NCBI RefSeq assembly: GCF_000421225.1
Contig: NZ_ATWL01000013.1
Coordinates: 1-64,000, forward strand
Length of the DNA: 64,000 bases
Source of the DNA: Ruania albidiflava DSM 18029
GTDB taxonomy: Bacteria > Actinomycetota > Actinomycetes > Actinomycetales > Beutenbergiaceae
Direction: 5' to 3'
The translations under genes were made by a program, and so were the position numbers. The notes beneath the pieces are model-generated. The model was not told the origin of the DNA, did not search any database, and saw nothing but the letters and a program-made list of their open reading frames with translations. Of this stretch, positions 42,503 through 50,818 are shown piece after piece. Each line of letters begins with the position of its first letter. Within the stretch, counting starts at the first letter, position 1.

Positions 42503-42518
42503 AGTCTTGACCCGGCGT

Positions 42519-42540
42519 GGTCCGGAACCGCGCCCGGACC
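42519..42540. terminator. Short hairpin between DUF5701 and tRNA-Ser
   Basis: GGTCCGG (42519-42525) and CCGGACC (42534-42540) pair perfectly with an 8-nt loop, between a plus-strand gene and a minus-strand tRNA. Confidence 0.4.
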
Positions 42541-42551
42541 CAGGCCACCAG

Positions 42552-42637
42552 TGGCGGAGGGTAAGGGATTCGAACCCTTGGTGCTTTCGCACAACGGTTT
42601 TCAAGACCGCCACATTCGGCCGCTCTGTCAACCCTCC
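42552..42637 (-). tRNA. tRNA-Ser (anticodon TGA)
   Basis: A class II tRNA of 83 nt with encoded CCA (42554-42552). Acceptor GGAGGGT pairs with ACCCTCC; the anticodon loop CTTGAAA carries TGA; the variable arm is GTTGTGCGAAAGCACC. Confidence 0.97.
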
Positions 42638-42750
42638 TGTGCGCCGTCATTCTTCCCTATCGCCAGCACCGGTCCCAAACTCACTCGAACCAGGGCCGCC
42701 GGCGCCAGCCCGCTGGGCGCGGTCCGGGGTGCACTTCGTATCCTGGACAG

Positions 42751-43764
42751 ATGCGCGCAATGGTGATCACCGAGGACGGCACACTCACCCCTGACGACCT
42801 GCCCGAGCCGGTCCCCGGTGCTGGGGAGGTGCTCATCGAGGTCGCCGCCGCTGGTGTGAACCGCGCCGACCTGCTCCAGCTCAAGGGTCTGCACCCGCCG
42901 CCGGAGGGTGCGGCGACCTGGCCGGGCCTGGAAGCCTCCGGCACGATCCGTTCCCTCGGGCCGGGGGTCTCCGGCTGGTCGGTCGGAGACCGGGTCACCG
43001 CGCTGCTGGACGGCGGCGGCTACGCCGAGCTCGCCCTCGCCCGCGCGGAGAACCTATTGCCGGTGCCCGAGGCGCTGGACCTGGTGGAGGCAGCGGCGTT
43101 CCCGGAGGCGCTCGGTACGCTCTGGTCCAACCTGGCGGCGGTCCCGGACCTGGACGGTCCGGCAGCACTCATCGGCGCAGCCGGCGAGGAACCACCAGCC
43201 ACCGGCCGGACCATCCTGGTGCACGGCGGCTCCGGGGGGGTGGGGTCGATCGCGATCCAGCTCTGCACCACCCTGGGGGCCCGGGTGCTGACCACCGCCG
43301 GCGGGCCGGAGCGCACCGCCCGGTGCCTGGACCTCGGCGCGGTCGCAGCGATCGACCACCGCAGCGAGGACTTCGTCGAACGGGTCCGCGAACTGACCGA
43401 CGGCCGCGGCGTGGATGTGGTGCTCGACCCGATCGGCGCCGCCTACCTGGAGAAGAACATCTCGGTGCTCGCCGCCCACGGCCACCTGGTGGTGATCGGC
43501 ATGCAGAAGGGCACGAAGGGCACGCTGAACCTCGCGCCGATGCTCTACCGCTGGCTCAGCCTGCACGGCACCGCCCTGCGGGCCCGGCCCCAGCCGGAGA
43601 AGGCCGCAATCATGGCCGATGTCCGCCGCCGCGCCTGGCCGCTGGTCACCCGTGGCACCGTGCAGGCGGTGGTGCACGAACGCCTCCCGCTCACCGAGGC
43701 GATGGCCGCCCACCGACTGCTCGCCGACGGGGTGGCGTTCGGGAAGGTGCTGCTGCTGCCCTGA
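42751..43764 (+). CDS. NAD(P)H quinone oxidoreductase, PIG3 type
   Basis: A 337-residue zinc-free medium-chain reductase of the PIG3 group. Evidence is the start MRAMVITEDGTLT, AAGVNRADLLQLKGLHPPPEGA, the cofactor loop HGGSGGVGSIAIQLC and the family's IGMQKGTKGTLNLAPML. It should reduce quinones with NADPH. It is a solitary gene downstream of tRNA-Ser and upstream of an MFS gene in the same orientation (93 nt gap). Confidence 0.88.
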   Translation: MRAMVITEDGTLTPDDLPEPVPGAGEVLIEVAAAGVNRADLLQLKGLHPPPEGAATWPGLEASGTIRSLGPGVSGWSVGDRVTALLDGGGYAELALARAENLLPVPEALDLVEAAAFPEALGTLWSNLAAVPDLDGPAALIGAAGEEPPATGRTILVHGGSGGVGSIAIQLCTTLGARVLTTAGGPERTARCLDLGAVAAIDHRSEDFVERVRELTDGRGVDVVLDPIGAAYLEKNISVLAAHGHLVVIGMQKGTKGTLNLAPMLYRWLSLHGTALRARPQPEKAAIMADVRRRAWPLVTRGTVQAVVHERLPLTEAMAAHRLLADGVAFGKVLLLP

Positions 43765-43857
43765 CCTGACGGCCCGAGGGCTGGCCGGCGACCGGTCGAT
43801 ACGATCGGAGCGTCCGGCGCCCTGTGCCCACCCGCGCGGCGGAGAGGTTCGGTCGTC

Positions 43858-45123
43858 GTGCGGGAGAAGCTGTGGAGCAGAGGATTCCTGGTGGCTGTGG
43901 CCGTCGGGTTCTGCATCTCCTGCGTGTTCTACATGCTGATCACCATCATGGCGCTGTACGCGGCCCAGGAGTTCGACGCAGGTGACGCCGCAGCCGGTCT
44001 GGCCTCGTCGGCGTTCGTGATCGGCGCGGTGGGTGCCCGGCTGGTGGCCGGTGCCGCCTCGGACCGGTTCGGTAGGCGCCGGGTGCTGCGGATCGCGCTG
44101 GTGGTGTTCACCCTGGCCGCGGTCGCCTACTTCGCAGCCGACAGCCTGGGCACGTTGATCGCGGTGCGGGTGGTGCACGGGATGTCCTTCGGCACGGCGC
44201 ACACCTCGATCAGCGCCATCGCCCAGTCGCTGATCCCGGCCAGCAGGCGTGCAGAGGGCACCGGCTACTTCGGTGCGAGCAGCACGCTGGCCACCGCTGT
44301 GGGCCCGTTCATCGCCGTGCTGCTGCTCAGCGACCACGGCGGACCGGGCCTGTTCGTCACCGCCGTGGCCGGGGGCCTGCTCGCCCTGCTCGGGGCGCTG
44401 GTGCTCGGCAGCAGGCAGCAGCCGGAACCGCCGACCCAGCGTGCCACCGCCCGCCGCAGGTCCCTGCACCTGGCTGCGCTGCTCGAACCGCGTGCGGTGC
44501 CGATCTCGTTGTTCGCGGCGACCACCGGCATCGCCTACTCCGGCGTGCTGGCGTATCTCAACTCCTACGCCGAGGAGCTCGACCTGAGCGCCGCAGCAGC
44601 CGTGTTCTTCGCCGTCTACGGCGTGGTGGTGCTGGCGCTGCGGCTGCCGATCGGACGGTTCCAGGACTCCCGTGGCGACAACCCGGTGCTCTACCCCGCG
44701 ATCGCGGCCCTGGCCGCCAGCCTGGCGCTGCTGGCGGTGGCCCGCACCCCGGCGATGCTGCTGCTCGCCGCCGGGCTGCTCGGCCTGGGTTGGGGCACGG
44801 TGCTCTCCGCCGGTCAGGCCATCGCCGTGGCCAGCGCTCCGATCCAGAACGTCGGCAAGGTGATCGCCACCTACTTCGTGCTGCTCGACACGGCCGTGGG
44901 GCTGGGCCCGATCGTGCTCGGCCTGCTCGCCGGCGCCACCGACTTCGCGACCATGTACGCCGTGCTCGCCGGCCTGACGGTGGTCAGCGCCGTGGTGTAC
45001 CACTACGCGCACGGACGGCGCAGCGCACCCGCCCTACGGCAGGCTCGCCCTGCCCAGGGCGAGCCTGTGCTGCCCCGGCGGCTCCGCCGTCGAGCTGGTC
45101 CTCAGGAGTCCAGCAGACCCTGA
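43858..45123 (+). CDS. MFS transporter, sugar-efflux/drug-like
   Basis: A 421-residue, 12-helix major facilitator. It has VGARLVAGAASDRFGRRRVLRIALV (motif A), YFGASSTLATAVGPFIAVLLL and a second-half LRLPIGRFQDSRGDNPVLYP. The best fit is the YfcJ/arabinose-efflux-like branch. GTG start. The last 25 residues are Arg/Pro-rich and read through a strong hairpin (45041-45066), so the tail is probably not conserved. It overlaps the end of the convergent isomerase gene by 22 nt. Confidence 0.83.
   Translation: MREKLWSRGFLVAVAVGFCISCVFYMLITIMALYAAQEFDAGDAAAGLASSAFVIGAVGARLVAGAASDRFGRRRVLRIALVVFTLAAVAYFAADSLGTLIAVRVVHGMSFGTAHTSISAIAQSLIPASRRAEGTGYFGASSTLATAVGPFIAVLLLSDHGGPGLFVTAVAGGLLALLGALVLGSRQQPEPPTQRATARRRSLHLAALLEPRAVPISLFAATTGIAYSGVLAYLNSYAEELDLSAAAAVFFAVYGVVVLALRLPIGRFQDSRGDNPVLYPAIAALAASLALLAVARTPAMLLLAAGLLGLGWGTVLSAGQAIAVASAPIQNVGKVIATYFVLLDTAVGLGPIVLGLLAGATDFATMYAVLAGLTVVSAVVYHYAHGRRSAPALRQARPAQGEPVLPRRLRRRAGPQESSRP
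45041..45066. terminator. Hairpin inside the MFS gene tail
   Basis: AGGCTCGCCCT (45041-45051) and AGGGCGAGCCT (45056-45066) make an 11-bp stem with a 4-nt loop, placed where two convergent genes meet. It lies within the coding tail of the MFS gene. Confidence 0.5.
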
Positions 45124-46334
45124 GCGAGCGCCGGGGCGAGCACCGGGGAGAGCGGCAGCCGCGGGACGAGCGTGGCCTGCAGCGCGTGGTAGATGTCCGG
45201 CTTGCCCGCCCACACCGTGGCGCTCGGGCCGTTGTCGGCGGCCAGCTCGTGGAACCAGGAGCCGTGCTCCTCGTCGATCAGGTGCACTGCGGCGTACTCC
45301 CACCACAGCTGGTACCAGGCGGCCAGGTTCGCATCCCCGGTCACCCGGAACAGCGCCGCCGCAGCCCCGAGCGCCTCGGTGACCACCCAGTGCATCCGCT
45401 CGCGGACCAGCGGTGTGCCGGAGAAGTCCACGGTGTAGACGAAGCCGTCCGCGCCGTCGGTGTCCCAGCCCTCGGCCACCCCCATGTCGAACAGCGCCTG
45501 GGCGCCCTCGAGCATCCAGTCCTCGGCAGCCACCCCGCGGGCAGCCCAGGCAGCGCGCACGTGCAGCGCCAACCGGGCCCACTCGAACCAGTGCCCGATC
45601 GTCGCCCCGGCCGGGCGGAACTGGTCCGCCGGGGCCTCCATGTTGTACTCCAGCAACGGCTCCCAGGCGGCGTTGAAGTGCTCCGGGATGCGCCAGGAGT
45701 GCGACCGCGCGAAATCGTCCACCACGCGCCGGGTGATCCGGGTGGCGCGCTCCAACCAGGAGTCGTCCCCGGTGACGTCGGCAGCCGCCAGGTAGGCCTC
45801 CACCGTGTGCATGTTCGCGTTCACGCCACGGTAGTCCTCCAGCACGGTGAAGTCTGCGTTCCAGGACTCCACCACCATGCCGTCGTCCTCGCTCCAGAAC
45901 CGCTGCAGGGAGACGGTCAGCGCTTCCTCGAGCAGCTCCTTGCCGCCGGGCCGCCCAGCCGCCGCCGCGGAAGAGGCGGCCAGGATCACGAACGCGTGCG
46001 CGTAGGCGGCCTTGCTGTCGTCGATCGGCCCGTGCGGCCCCACCTGGGCGTACCAGCCGCCGTTCGCGGGATCGCGGAAGCTGGTGCCCAGTGCACGCAG
46101 CCCATGGTCGACCATCGTCGCCGAACCGGGCCGGCCGAGCAGCGTGCCCAGGGCGAAAGAGTGCACCATCCGGGCGGTGACCCACAGGTGCGAACCCTGC
46201 TCCGGGAGCACCAGGCCGTCCGAGCCGAGGTAGCCGAAGCCTTCCTCCACGTACGAGCCGGCGGCGAAGGCAAGCAGGGCGTCAGCCTCTCGCTCGAGCC
46301 AGCGGGCATGGGCCGGGTTGGTCAACCAGTTCAT
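45102..46334 (-). CDS. YihS-type AGE-family aldose-ketose isomerase
   Basis: A 410-residue (alpha/alpha)6-barrel isomerase of the N-acylglucosamine 2-epimerase superfamily. It aligns nearly without gaps to E. coli YihS, including the active-site histidines at the same numbers: His176 (NANMHTVEA), His248 (ATIGHWFEW), His383 (PDIYHALQ), and Arg55 (WVTARMVH). YihS isomerises sulfoquinovose to sulfofructose and also mannose to fructose. Which applies here is open: no YihV/YihT partners are nearby, and an AglEFG-like importer is. The C-terminus PRLPLSPVLAPALAQGLLDS also matches that group. Confidence 0.88.
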   Translation of the reverse strand: MNWLTNPAHARWLEREADALLAFAAGSYVEEGFGYLGSDGLVLPEQGSHLWVTARMVHSFALGTLLGRPGSATMVDHGLRALGTSFRDPANGGWYAQVGPHGPIDDSKAAYAHAFVILAASSAAAAGRPGGKELLEEALTVSLQRFWSEDDGMVVESWNADFTVLEDYRGVNANMHTVEAYLAAADVTGDDSWLERATRITRRVVDDFARSHSWRIPEHFNAAWEPLLEYNMEAPADQFRPAGATIGHWFEWARLALHVRAAWAARGVAAEDWMLEGAQALFDMGVAEGWDTDGADGFVYTVDFSGTPLVRERMHWVVTEALGAAAALFRVTGDANLAAWYQLWWEYAAVHLIDEEHGSWFHELAADNGPSATVWAGKPDIYHALQATLVPRLPLSPVLAPALAQGLLDS

Positions 46335-46412
46335 ACCGGAAGGCTAGTGCCTCCTCGCCGGTGACGGCGGAGCCCAGCCGCACATCTGGCCTCACCTTGG
46401 CATGATGGAACT

Positions 46413-47027
46413 ATGAGCACTCCGAGCGAGAACGAGAGCCAGCGCAGCGGCGAGGAACCGGAGACCGACGCGAAGCACGGCGAGCAGAAGCAGGGCGCGG
46501 ACACCCCGCGGCCCAAGGTCGTGGTCTCCTCGGCCGCCGGGCTCGGCATCGCCGCCGACGACGAGGGTTCCGACCCGTCGGCCATGGTCGAGGAGCCGGC
46601 GAAGGTGATGCGGATCGGCACGATGATCAAGCAGCTGCTCGACGAGGTGCGCTCAGCGCCGCTGGACGACGCCGCCCGGGAGCGACTGGCCGAGATCCAC
46701 GAGCGGTCGCTGCACGAGCTCGAGGACGGGCTGAACGAGGACCTCATCGACGAGCTGCACCGGATCACGCTGCCGTTCACCGACGACCGCTCCCCCTCCG
46801 ACGCGGAGCTGCGGATCGCCCAGGCACAGCTGGTCGGCTGGCTCGAGGGCCTGTTCCACGGCATCCAGACGGCACTGGTGGCCCAGCAGATGGCTGCCCA
46901 GAACCAGCTGGTGCAGATGCGCCGGGCACTGCCGCCGGGGGCCGCCCCGCAGCAGGCCATGCCACCGATGGGGATGCCGGGCCAGCAGGGCGAGCGCGGG
47001 GACCACGGCACGGGCCAGTACCTGTAA
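46413..47027 (+). CDS. bpa: Bacterial proteasome activator Bpa
   Basis: A 204-residue ring-forming, ATP-independent activator of the 20S proteasome. The conserved core begins VEEPAKVMRIGTMIKQLLDEV and continues PSDAELRIAQAQLVGWLEGL with FHGIQTALVAQQMAAQ, close to mycobacterial Rv3780. The C-terminus is GTGQYL, the docking motif that opens the proteasome gate. The first 55 residues are disordered and charged, longer than in mycobacteria. The genome should therefore encode prcBA. Monocistronic, between the isomerase and the importer genes. Confidence 0.95.
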   Translation: MSTPSENESQRSGEEPETDAKHGEQKQGADTPRPKVVVSSAAGLGIAADDEGSDPSAMVEEPAKVMRIGTMIKQLLDEVRSAPLDDAARERLAEIHERSLHELEDGLNEDLIDELHRITLPFTDDRSPSDAELRIAQAQLVGWLEGLFHGIQTALVAQQMAAQNQLVQMRRALPPGAAPQQAMPPMGMPGQQGERGDHGTGQYL

Positions 47028-47102
47028 CCGGCCAGCGACCCCGGCGATACCTCCTGCACCAGGGCGATACCGCAGAGCACGACCCCGCGCAGCAAGTATC
47101 AC

Positions 47103-47116
47103 CTGAATCGTTTCAG
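47103..47116. promoter_or_regulatory. Operator-like palindrome near importer 3' end
   Basis: CTGAATCGTTTCAG matches the CTGAA-N4-TTCAG form found at 11734 and typical of LacI-family sites. It lies between two convergent gene ends, an odd place for an operator, so it may act as a distal or looping site, or have no role. Confidence 0.35.
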
Positions 47117-47160
47117 CGGCAGGGGGTGCGGTGTGGGTGGGGGCTGGGCGGGAGGTCGGG

Positions 47161-48084
47161 TCAGCCCTTCACCGACCCGGCGAGCAGCCCGCGCACGAAG
47201 TAGCGCTGCAGCGCGAAGAACACCACCAGCGGCAGCAGGATGGAGATGAACGCGCCCGCGGTGAGCAGGTGCCAGTCCTGTCCGCGGTCCCCGGTCATCG
47301 CCGCCAGTGCCGCAGTCAGCGGCTGCACCGTGCGCGACCCGCCGGAGAAGGTCAGCCCGACGAGCAGGTCGTTCCAGACCCAGAGGAACTGGAAGATCGC
47401 GTAGCTGGCGATCGCCGGCAGCATCAGCGGCAGCATCACCCTCCCGAACACGGTCACGTGCCCGGCGCCGTCGATGCGGGCCGCCTCGATCAGGTCGCGA
47501 GGCACCTCGGACATGAAGTTGTGCAACAGGAAGATCGCCAGCGGCAGACCGAAGATCGTGTGCGCCACCCACAGCGACAGGAACGGGAAGACGTTGGAGA
47601 TCTCGGTGCCGGAGAAGATCCGCAGGAGCGGGATCAGCGCCATCTGCAGCGGCACGATCTGCAACGTGAACACGCCCACGAACACCCAGTCCCGGCCGCG
47701 CCACTCCAGCACGGAGAACGCGTAGGAGGCCATGATCGCCAGCACCAGCGGCGCCACGGTGGCCGGGATCGCGATCACCACAGAGTTCTGGAAGTAGACC
47801 GCCAGGTTCGTGGAGGTGGCCCCGGCCAGGATGCGCTCGTAGTTGTCCAGGGTGAACTGCGGGTCGGACAGGATCGTCCACCAGCCGGAGGACTTGATCG
47901 CCGACTCCGGGCGCAACGAGGAGATGAACAGCCCGAACGTCGGAACCGTCCACAGCACCGCGATCACCAGCGCCGCCGCGCTGCCGATGCGGTTCGATAC
48001 CAGGCGCTTGAACGAGCCGGCGCTGGTGCGCGGCGGCGCACTGGCTACCGCCTTCTCGGTCGCAGCGATCGTCTCTGCAGCCAT
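47161..48084 (-). CDS. ABC importer permease, AglG-like
   Basis: A 307-residue CUT1 permease with a soluble N-terminus and six helices. The coupling loop is RDLIEAARIDGAGHVTVFGRVMLPL; the C-terminus FFALQRYFVRGLLAGSVKG is typical. It carries an outer loop of about 60 residues after helix 1, as in alpha-glucoside permeases (AglG). Its ATG overlaps the stop of the upstream permease (TGATG). Confidence 0.87.
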   Translation of the reverse strand: MAAETIAATEKAVASAPPRTSAGSFKRLVSNRIGSAAALVIAVLWTVPTFGLFISSLRPESAIKSSGWWTILSDPQFTLDNYERILAGATSTNLAVYFQNSVVIAIPATVAPLVLAIMASYAFSVLEWRGRDWVFVGVFTLQIVPLQMALIPLLRIFSGTEISNVFPFLSLWVAHTIFGLPLAIFLLHNFMSEVPRDLIEAARIDGAGHVTVFGRVMLPLMLPAIASYAIFQFLWVWNDLLVGLTFSGGSRTVQPLTAALAAMTGDRGQDWHLLTAGAFISILLPLVVFFALQRYFVRGLLAGSVKG

Positions 48085-49064
48085 CAGCGCACCGCCCTGT
48101 TCTTCGCCATCTGTCGCACGTTGTAGGCCACCAGCGGGATCACCAGCAGGAAGATGACCACGGCCATCGCCGAACCGACCCCGTTGTCGCCGAAGGTGAA
48201 GGACCAGTCGTACATCTCGTTCGCCAGCACCTGGGTGTTGAACTCTGCGCCGGTCATCGTCCTGGTGATGTCGAAGATCTTCAGCGTCGCGATCGAGATC
48301 GTGGTCAGCACCACCACCAACGAGGGGCGGATGCTCGGCACGGTGATCCGCCAGAACATCTGCCAGCCGTTCACCCCATCCAGCCGGGCCGCTTCGATGA
48401 TGTCCTCCGGCACCGCCTTGATCGCTGCAGAGAGCACCACCATGGAGAATCCGGCCTGGATCCAGACCAGCACCAGGATGAGGAAGATCGTGTTCATCGG
48501 CGCGTCCTGCAGGAACCGCACCGGTTCGAAGCCGAGCCCGGTGATGATCGCGTTCAGCAGCCCGATCTGGTCCTGGGCCGCTCCGCGGTACTCGTAGACG
48601 AACTTCCAGATGATGCCGGCGCCCACGAAGGAGATCGCCATCGGCAGGAAGAGCAGCGACTTGGCGACCTTCTCGAGGCGGGACTTGTCGATCAGCACCG
48701 CGTAGACCAGCCCGATCCCGGTGGACAGCAGCGGCACCAGCAGCACCCACAGCAGCGTGTTGCGCAGCGCCACCAGCCCGGCCGGGTTCTCCCACAGGTA
48801 GGCGTAGTTCTGGATGCCGACGAAGTTCTCGCTGCGCTTGTCCATCACCGACATCCAGAAGGTGCGCAGCGCCGGGTAGATGAGGCCCACGGCGAGCAGC
48901 AACAACGCCGGTCCGCCGAAGACGGCGACCATCACCGGGGTGTTGCCCCGGCCCTTGGCCCGGTCAACCAGCCGGGCGACCAGCAGCAGCACGGCCATCA
49001 GGGCGACGAACGCCAGGACGGCGAGGACCAGCTGGCCGTTCTTGGAATAGAGGAAGAACCCCAT
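48084..49064 (-). CDS. ABC importer permease, AglF-like
   Basis: A 326-residue permease with two extra N-terminal helices (VLAVLAFVALMAVLLLVARLV precedes the usual first helix PALLLLAVGLIYPALRTFW), a feature of AglF-type alpha-glucoside permeases. The coupling loop is EDIIEAARLDGVNGWQMFWRITVPS. Partner of the overlapping AglG-like permease. No ATPase gene is present. Confidence 0.87.
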   Translation of the reverse strand: MGFFLYSKNGQLVLAVLAFVALMAVLLLVARLVDRAKGRGNTPVMVAVFGGPALLLLAVGLIYPALRTFWMSVMDKRSENFVGIQNYAYLWENPAGLVALRNTLLWVLLVPLLSTGIGLVYAVLIDKSRLEKVAKSLLFLPMAISFVGAGIIWKFVYEYRGAAQDQIGLLNAIITGLGFEPVRFLQDAPMNTIFLILVLVWIQAGFSMVVLSAAIKAVPEDIIEAARLDGVNGWQMFWRITVPSIRPSLVVVLTTISIATLKIFDITRTMTGAEFNTQVLANEMYDWSFTFGDNGVGSAMAVVIFLLVIPLVAYNVRQMAKNRAVR

Positions 49065-49146
49065 CAGCGCCTCCGGAGTGGTCAGGATCGTGGACGGCAG
49101 CGGCCAAGGTCGGGACGCCGTCTCAGCGTCCCGACCTGGCTCCGGC

Positions 49147-50526
49147 TCAGCTGTCCGGCCAGCTGTTCTCCACGTTGGTGAGCGCCTGCTCGCTGTCCAC
49201 CTGACCGTCGGTCCACTTGGTCATCTCGGTCCAGAAGCTGCCGGCACCCACAGACGAAGGCATCATGTCCGAGGCGTCGAACCGGGCGACGGCCGAGTCG
49301 TCCTGCATCAGCTCGAGGGTGAGTCGCAGCACGTCCGAGGAGGCGTTCGCCGGGTCCACCCCCTGGTTCGGGCTGACCACACCACCGATGGACACCCGGG
49401 AGTTCGCCCACTGCGGGGAGGACATGTACTGCATCACGGCCATGGTCGCGTCGTTGTCGTTGAACGCAGCCAGGTAGTCACCGGCGACCAGCAGCGGCTG
49501 CTCGTCGGCACTGTCCGCCGGCAGGTAGAAGGCGTAGATATCGCCGTCCGGGCCCACGTCGGTGCCCTCGGGCAGCTGCGCCTCGAAGAACGAGGCCGCC
49601 CGGAACATGAAGCAGTTGTCCTCGAGGATCTGCAGACCGGCGTCCGACCATGCGGTGGTCGCGATCGAGCGGGGGTCACCGATGCCGCCGTTGACGTAGT
49701 CCGGGTTCTGCAAGATGCTGCCGGCCCGCTCCAGCGCGGAGACGATCTGCGGGTCGTCGAACGGGATCTCGTGGTCCACCCACTGGTCGTAGACGTCCGG
49801 TCCCGCCTCGCGCAGCACCATGTCTTCCAGGAAGTCGGTTGCTGGCCAGCCCGTGGCACCACCGGACTCGATGCCGAAGCACCACGGCTTGACGGCGTCG
49901 CTGCCGTGGTCGGTGACGATCTGGTCGGTGAGGGTCATCATGTCGTCCCAGGTCTCCGGGATCTCGTAACCGTTCTCCTCGAACGTGCTCGGGGAGTACC
50001 AGACGAACGACTTCACCGAGCCCATGATCGGGATGCCGTACTGCTCACCGTCGATGTTGCCGTAGGAGAGCCAGTCCTCGGTGTAGTTGGCGCTGGCCTC
50101 CCCCATCACCGCATCGCTGGCAGGCACCAGATAGCCACCCTCGTGCATCCGCTCCAGCAGACCTGGCTGGGGGAAGTCGGCCAGGTCGGGGGCGTTGCCG
50201 CCCTCCACCTGCACGAAGATCTGGGACTCGAACTCGTTGGTGCCGTTGTGCTCGATGGTGATGCCGGTGCAGTCCTCGAAGTCCGCCCACGACTCCTCGA
50301 GCTGGTCGGCTTCCTGGTCGGAGATGGTGGAGGACATCGTCACGGTCTCGCCGTCGAAGGTGCCGTACTGCTCGTAGTCGGCGCACGCGGCGTCGGTGTC
50401 GCCTCCGCCGCCGCCTCCGCTGCCACCACCGCCGAGATCGTCGCCGGCGCACGCGGTCAGCGCGAGAGCGATGGCCACCCCGCCCGCTGCCGCGACGCCG
50501 CTGCGTCGCATAGTTGTTGAGATCAC
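49147..50526 (-). CDS. Substrate-binding lipoprotein, AglE-like
   Basis: A 459-residue family 1 solute-binding lipoprotein. The signal ends at the lipobox LTAC (Cys26), followed by a Gly/Ser linker (31-42) and the mature domain with EESWADFEDCTGITIEHNGT, QVEGGNAPDLADFPQPG and GSVKSFVWYSPSTF, close to alpha-glucoside binding proteins. Four or more Cys residues in the mature part may form disulfides. A GTG start is used because AGGAGG lies 8 nt upstream; ATG 50511 is an alternative. First structural gene of the operon. Confidence 0.88.
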   Translation of the reverse strand: MISTTMRRSGVAAAGGVAIALALTACAGDDLGGGGSGGGGGGDTDAACADYEQYGTFDGETVTMSSTISDQEADQLEESWADFEDCTGITIEHNGTNEFESQIFVQVEGGNAPDLADFPQPGLLERMHEGGYLVPASDAVMGEASANYTEDWLSYGNIDGEQYGIPIMGSVKSFVWYSPSTFEENGYEIPETWDDMMTLTDQIVTDHGSDAVKPWCFGIESGGATGWPATDFLEDMVLREAGPDVYDQWVDHEIPFDDPQIVSALERAGSILQNPDYVNGGIGDPRSIATTAWSDAGLQILEDNCFMFRAASFFEAQLPEGTDVGPDGDIYAFYLPADSADEQPLLVAGDYLAAFNDNDATMAVMQYMSSPQWANSRVSIGGVVSPNQGVDPANASSDVLRLTLELMQDDSAVARFDASDMMPSSVGAGSFWTEMTKWTDGQVDSEQALTNVENSWPDS

Positions 50527-50627
50527 TGGGACGTCCTCCTGAGCTGTCGGTGGGTCCAGGCGGTTCGCGTTCGCTCACTCTCCGCCGGGCGAGCGTCAGA
50601 TGGGTCGCCACTGACGCCAGACCTCTA

Positions 50628-50641
50628 TGCAAGCGCTTACG
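50628..50641. promoter_or_regulatory. LacI-family operator before AglE-like gene
   Basis: TGCAAGCGCTTACG contains the palindrome AAGCGCTT, the typical core of LacI-family operators. It lies about 100 nt upstream of the binding-protein start and just downstream of the LacI gene, so the regulator probably represses the importer here. Confidence 0.65.
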
Positions 50642-50745
50642 TTCGCTCTTGGCAAGAGCATCGATGCGCTTCGAGATAACAATCTGGTCACACTTACGAC
50701 GACGCCGATCCTACTTTTGCGCCGTTGTCGTCAAAAGACCGAGTG

Positions 50746-50801
50746 CCGAACGCCCGGTTTCGCGGCGCGCGAGCGTGCTCGCGCCGCGAAACCGGGCGTT
50801 C
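50746..50801. terminator. 23-bp perfect palindrome after LacI gene
   Basis: Arms 50746-50768 and 50779-50801 are complementary over 23 bp (core CGAACGCCCGGTTTCGCGGC) with a 10-nt loop, directly downstream of the LacI gene. It shares the CGAACGC-GTT-CGCGGC layout with the palindrome at 24100-24163. Confidence 0.55.
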
Positions 50802-50818
50802 GCGAGCAGAGGGGGCGG

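Noticed and set aside
21600-42637. tRNA genes as attachment sites of an integrated element
   Set aside because: No integrase, no direct repeat of a tRNA 3' end and no phage or plasmid genes are present near any of the three tRNAs.
45102-46334. N-acetylglucosamine 2-epimerase (renin-binding type)
   Set aside because: Closer match to YihS across its whole length, with matching active-site histidine positions.
49078-50520. 480-codon plus-strand frame opposite the binding-protein gene
   Set aside because: Val/His/Gly/Arg-rich translation without recognisable fold; the minus strand encodes a lipoprotein with signal and lipobox.
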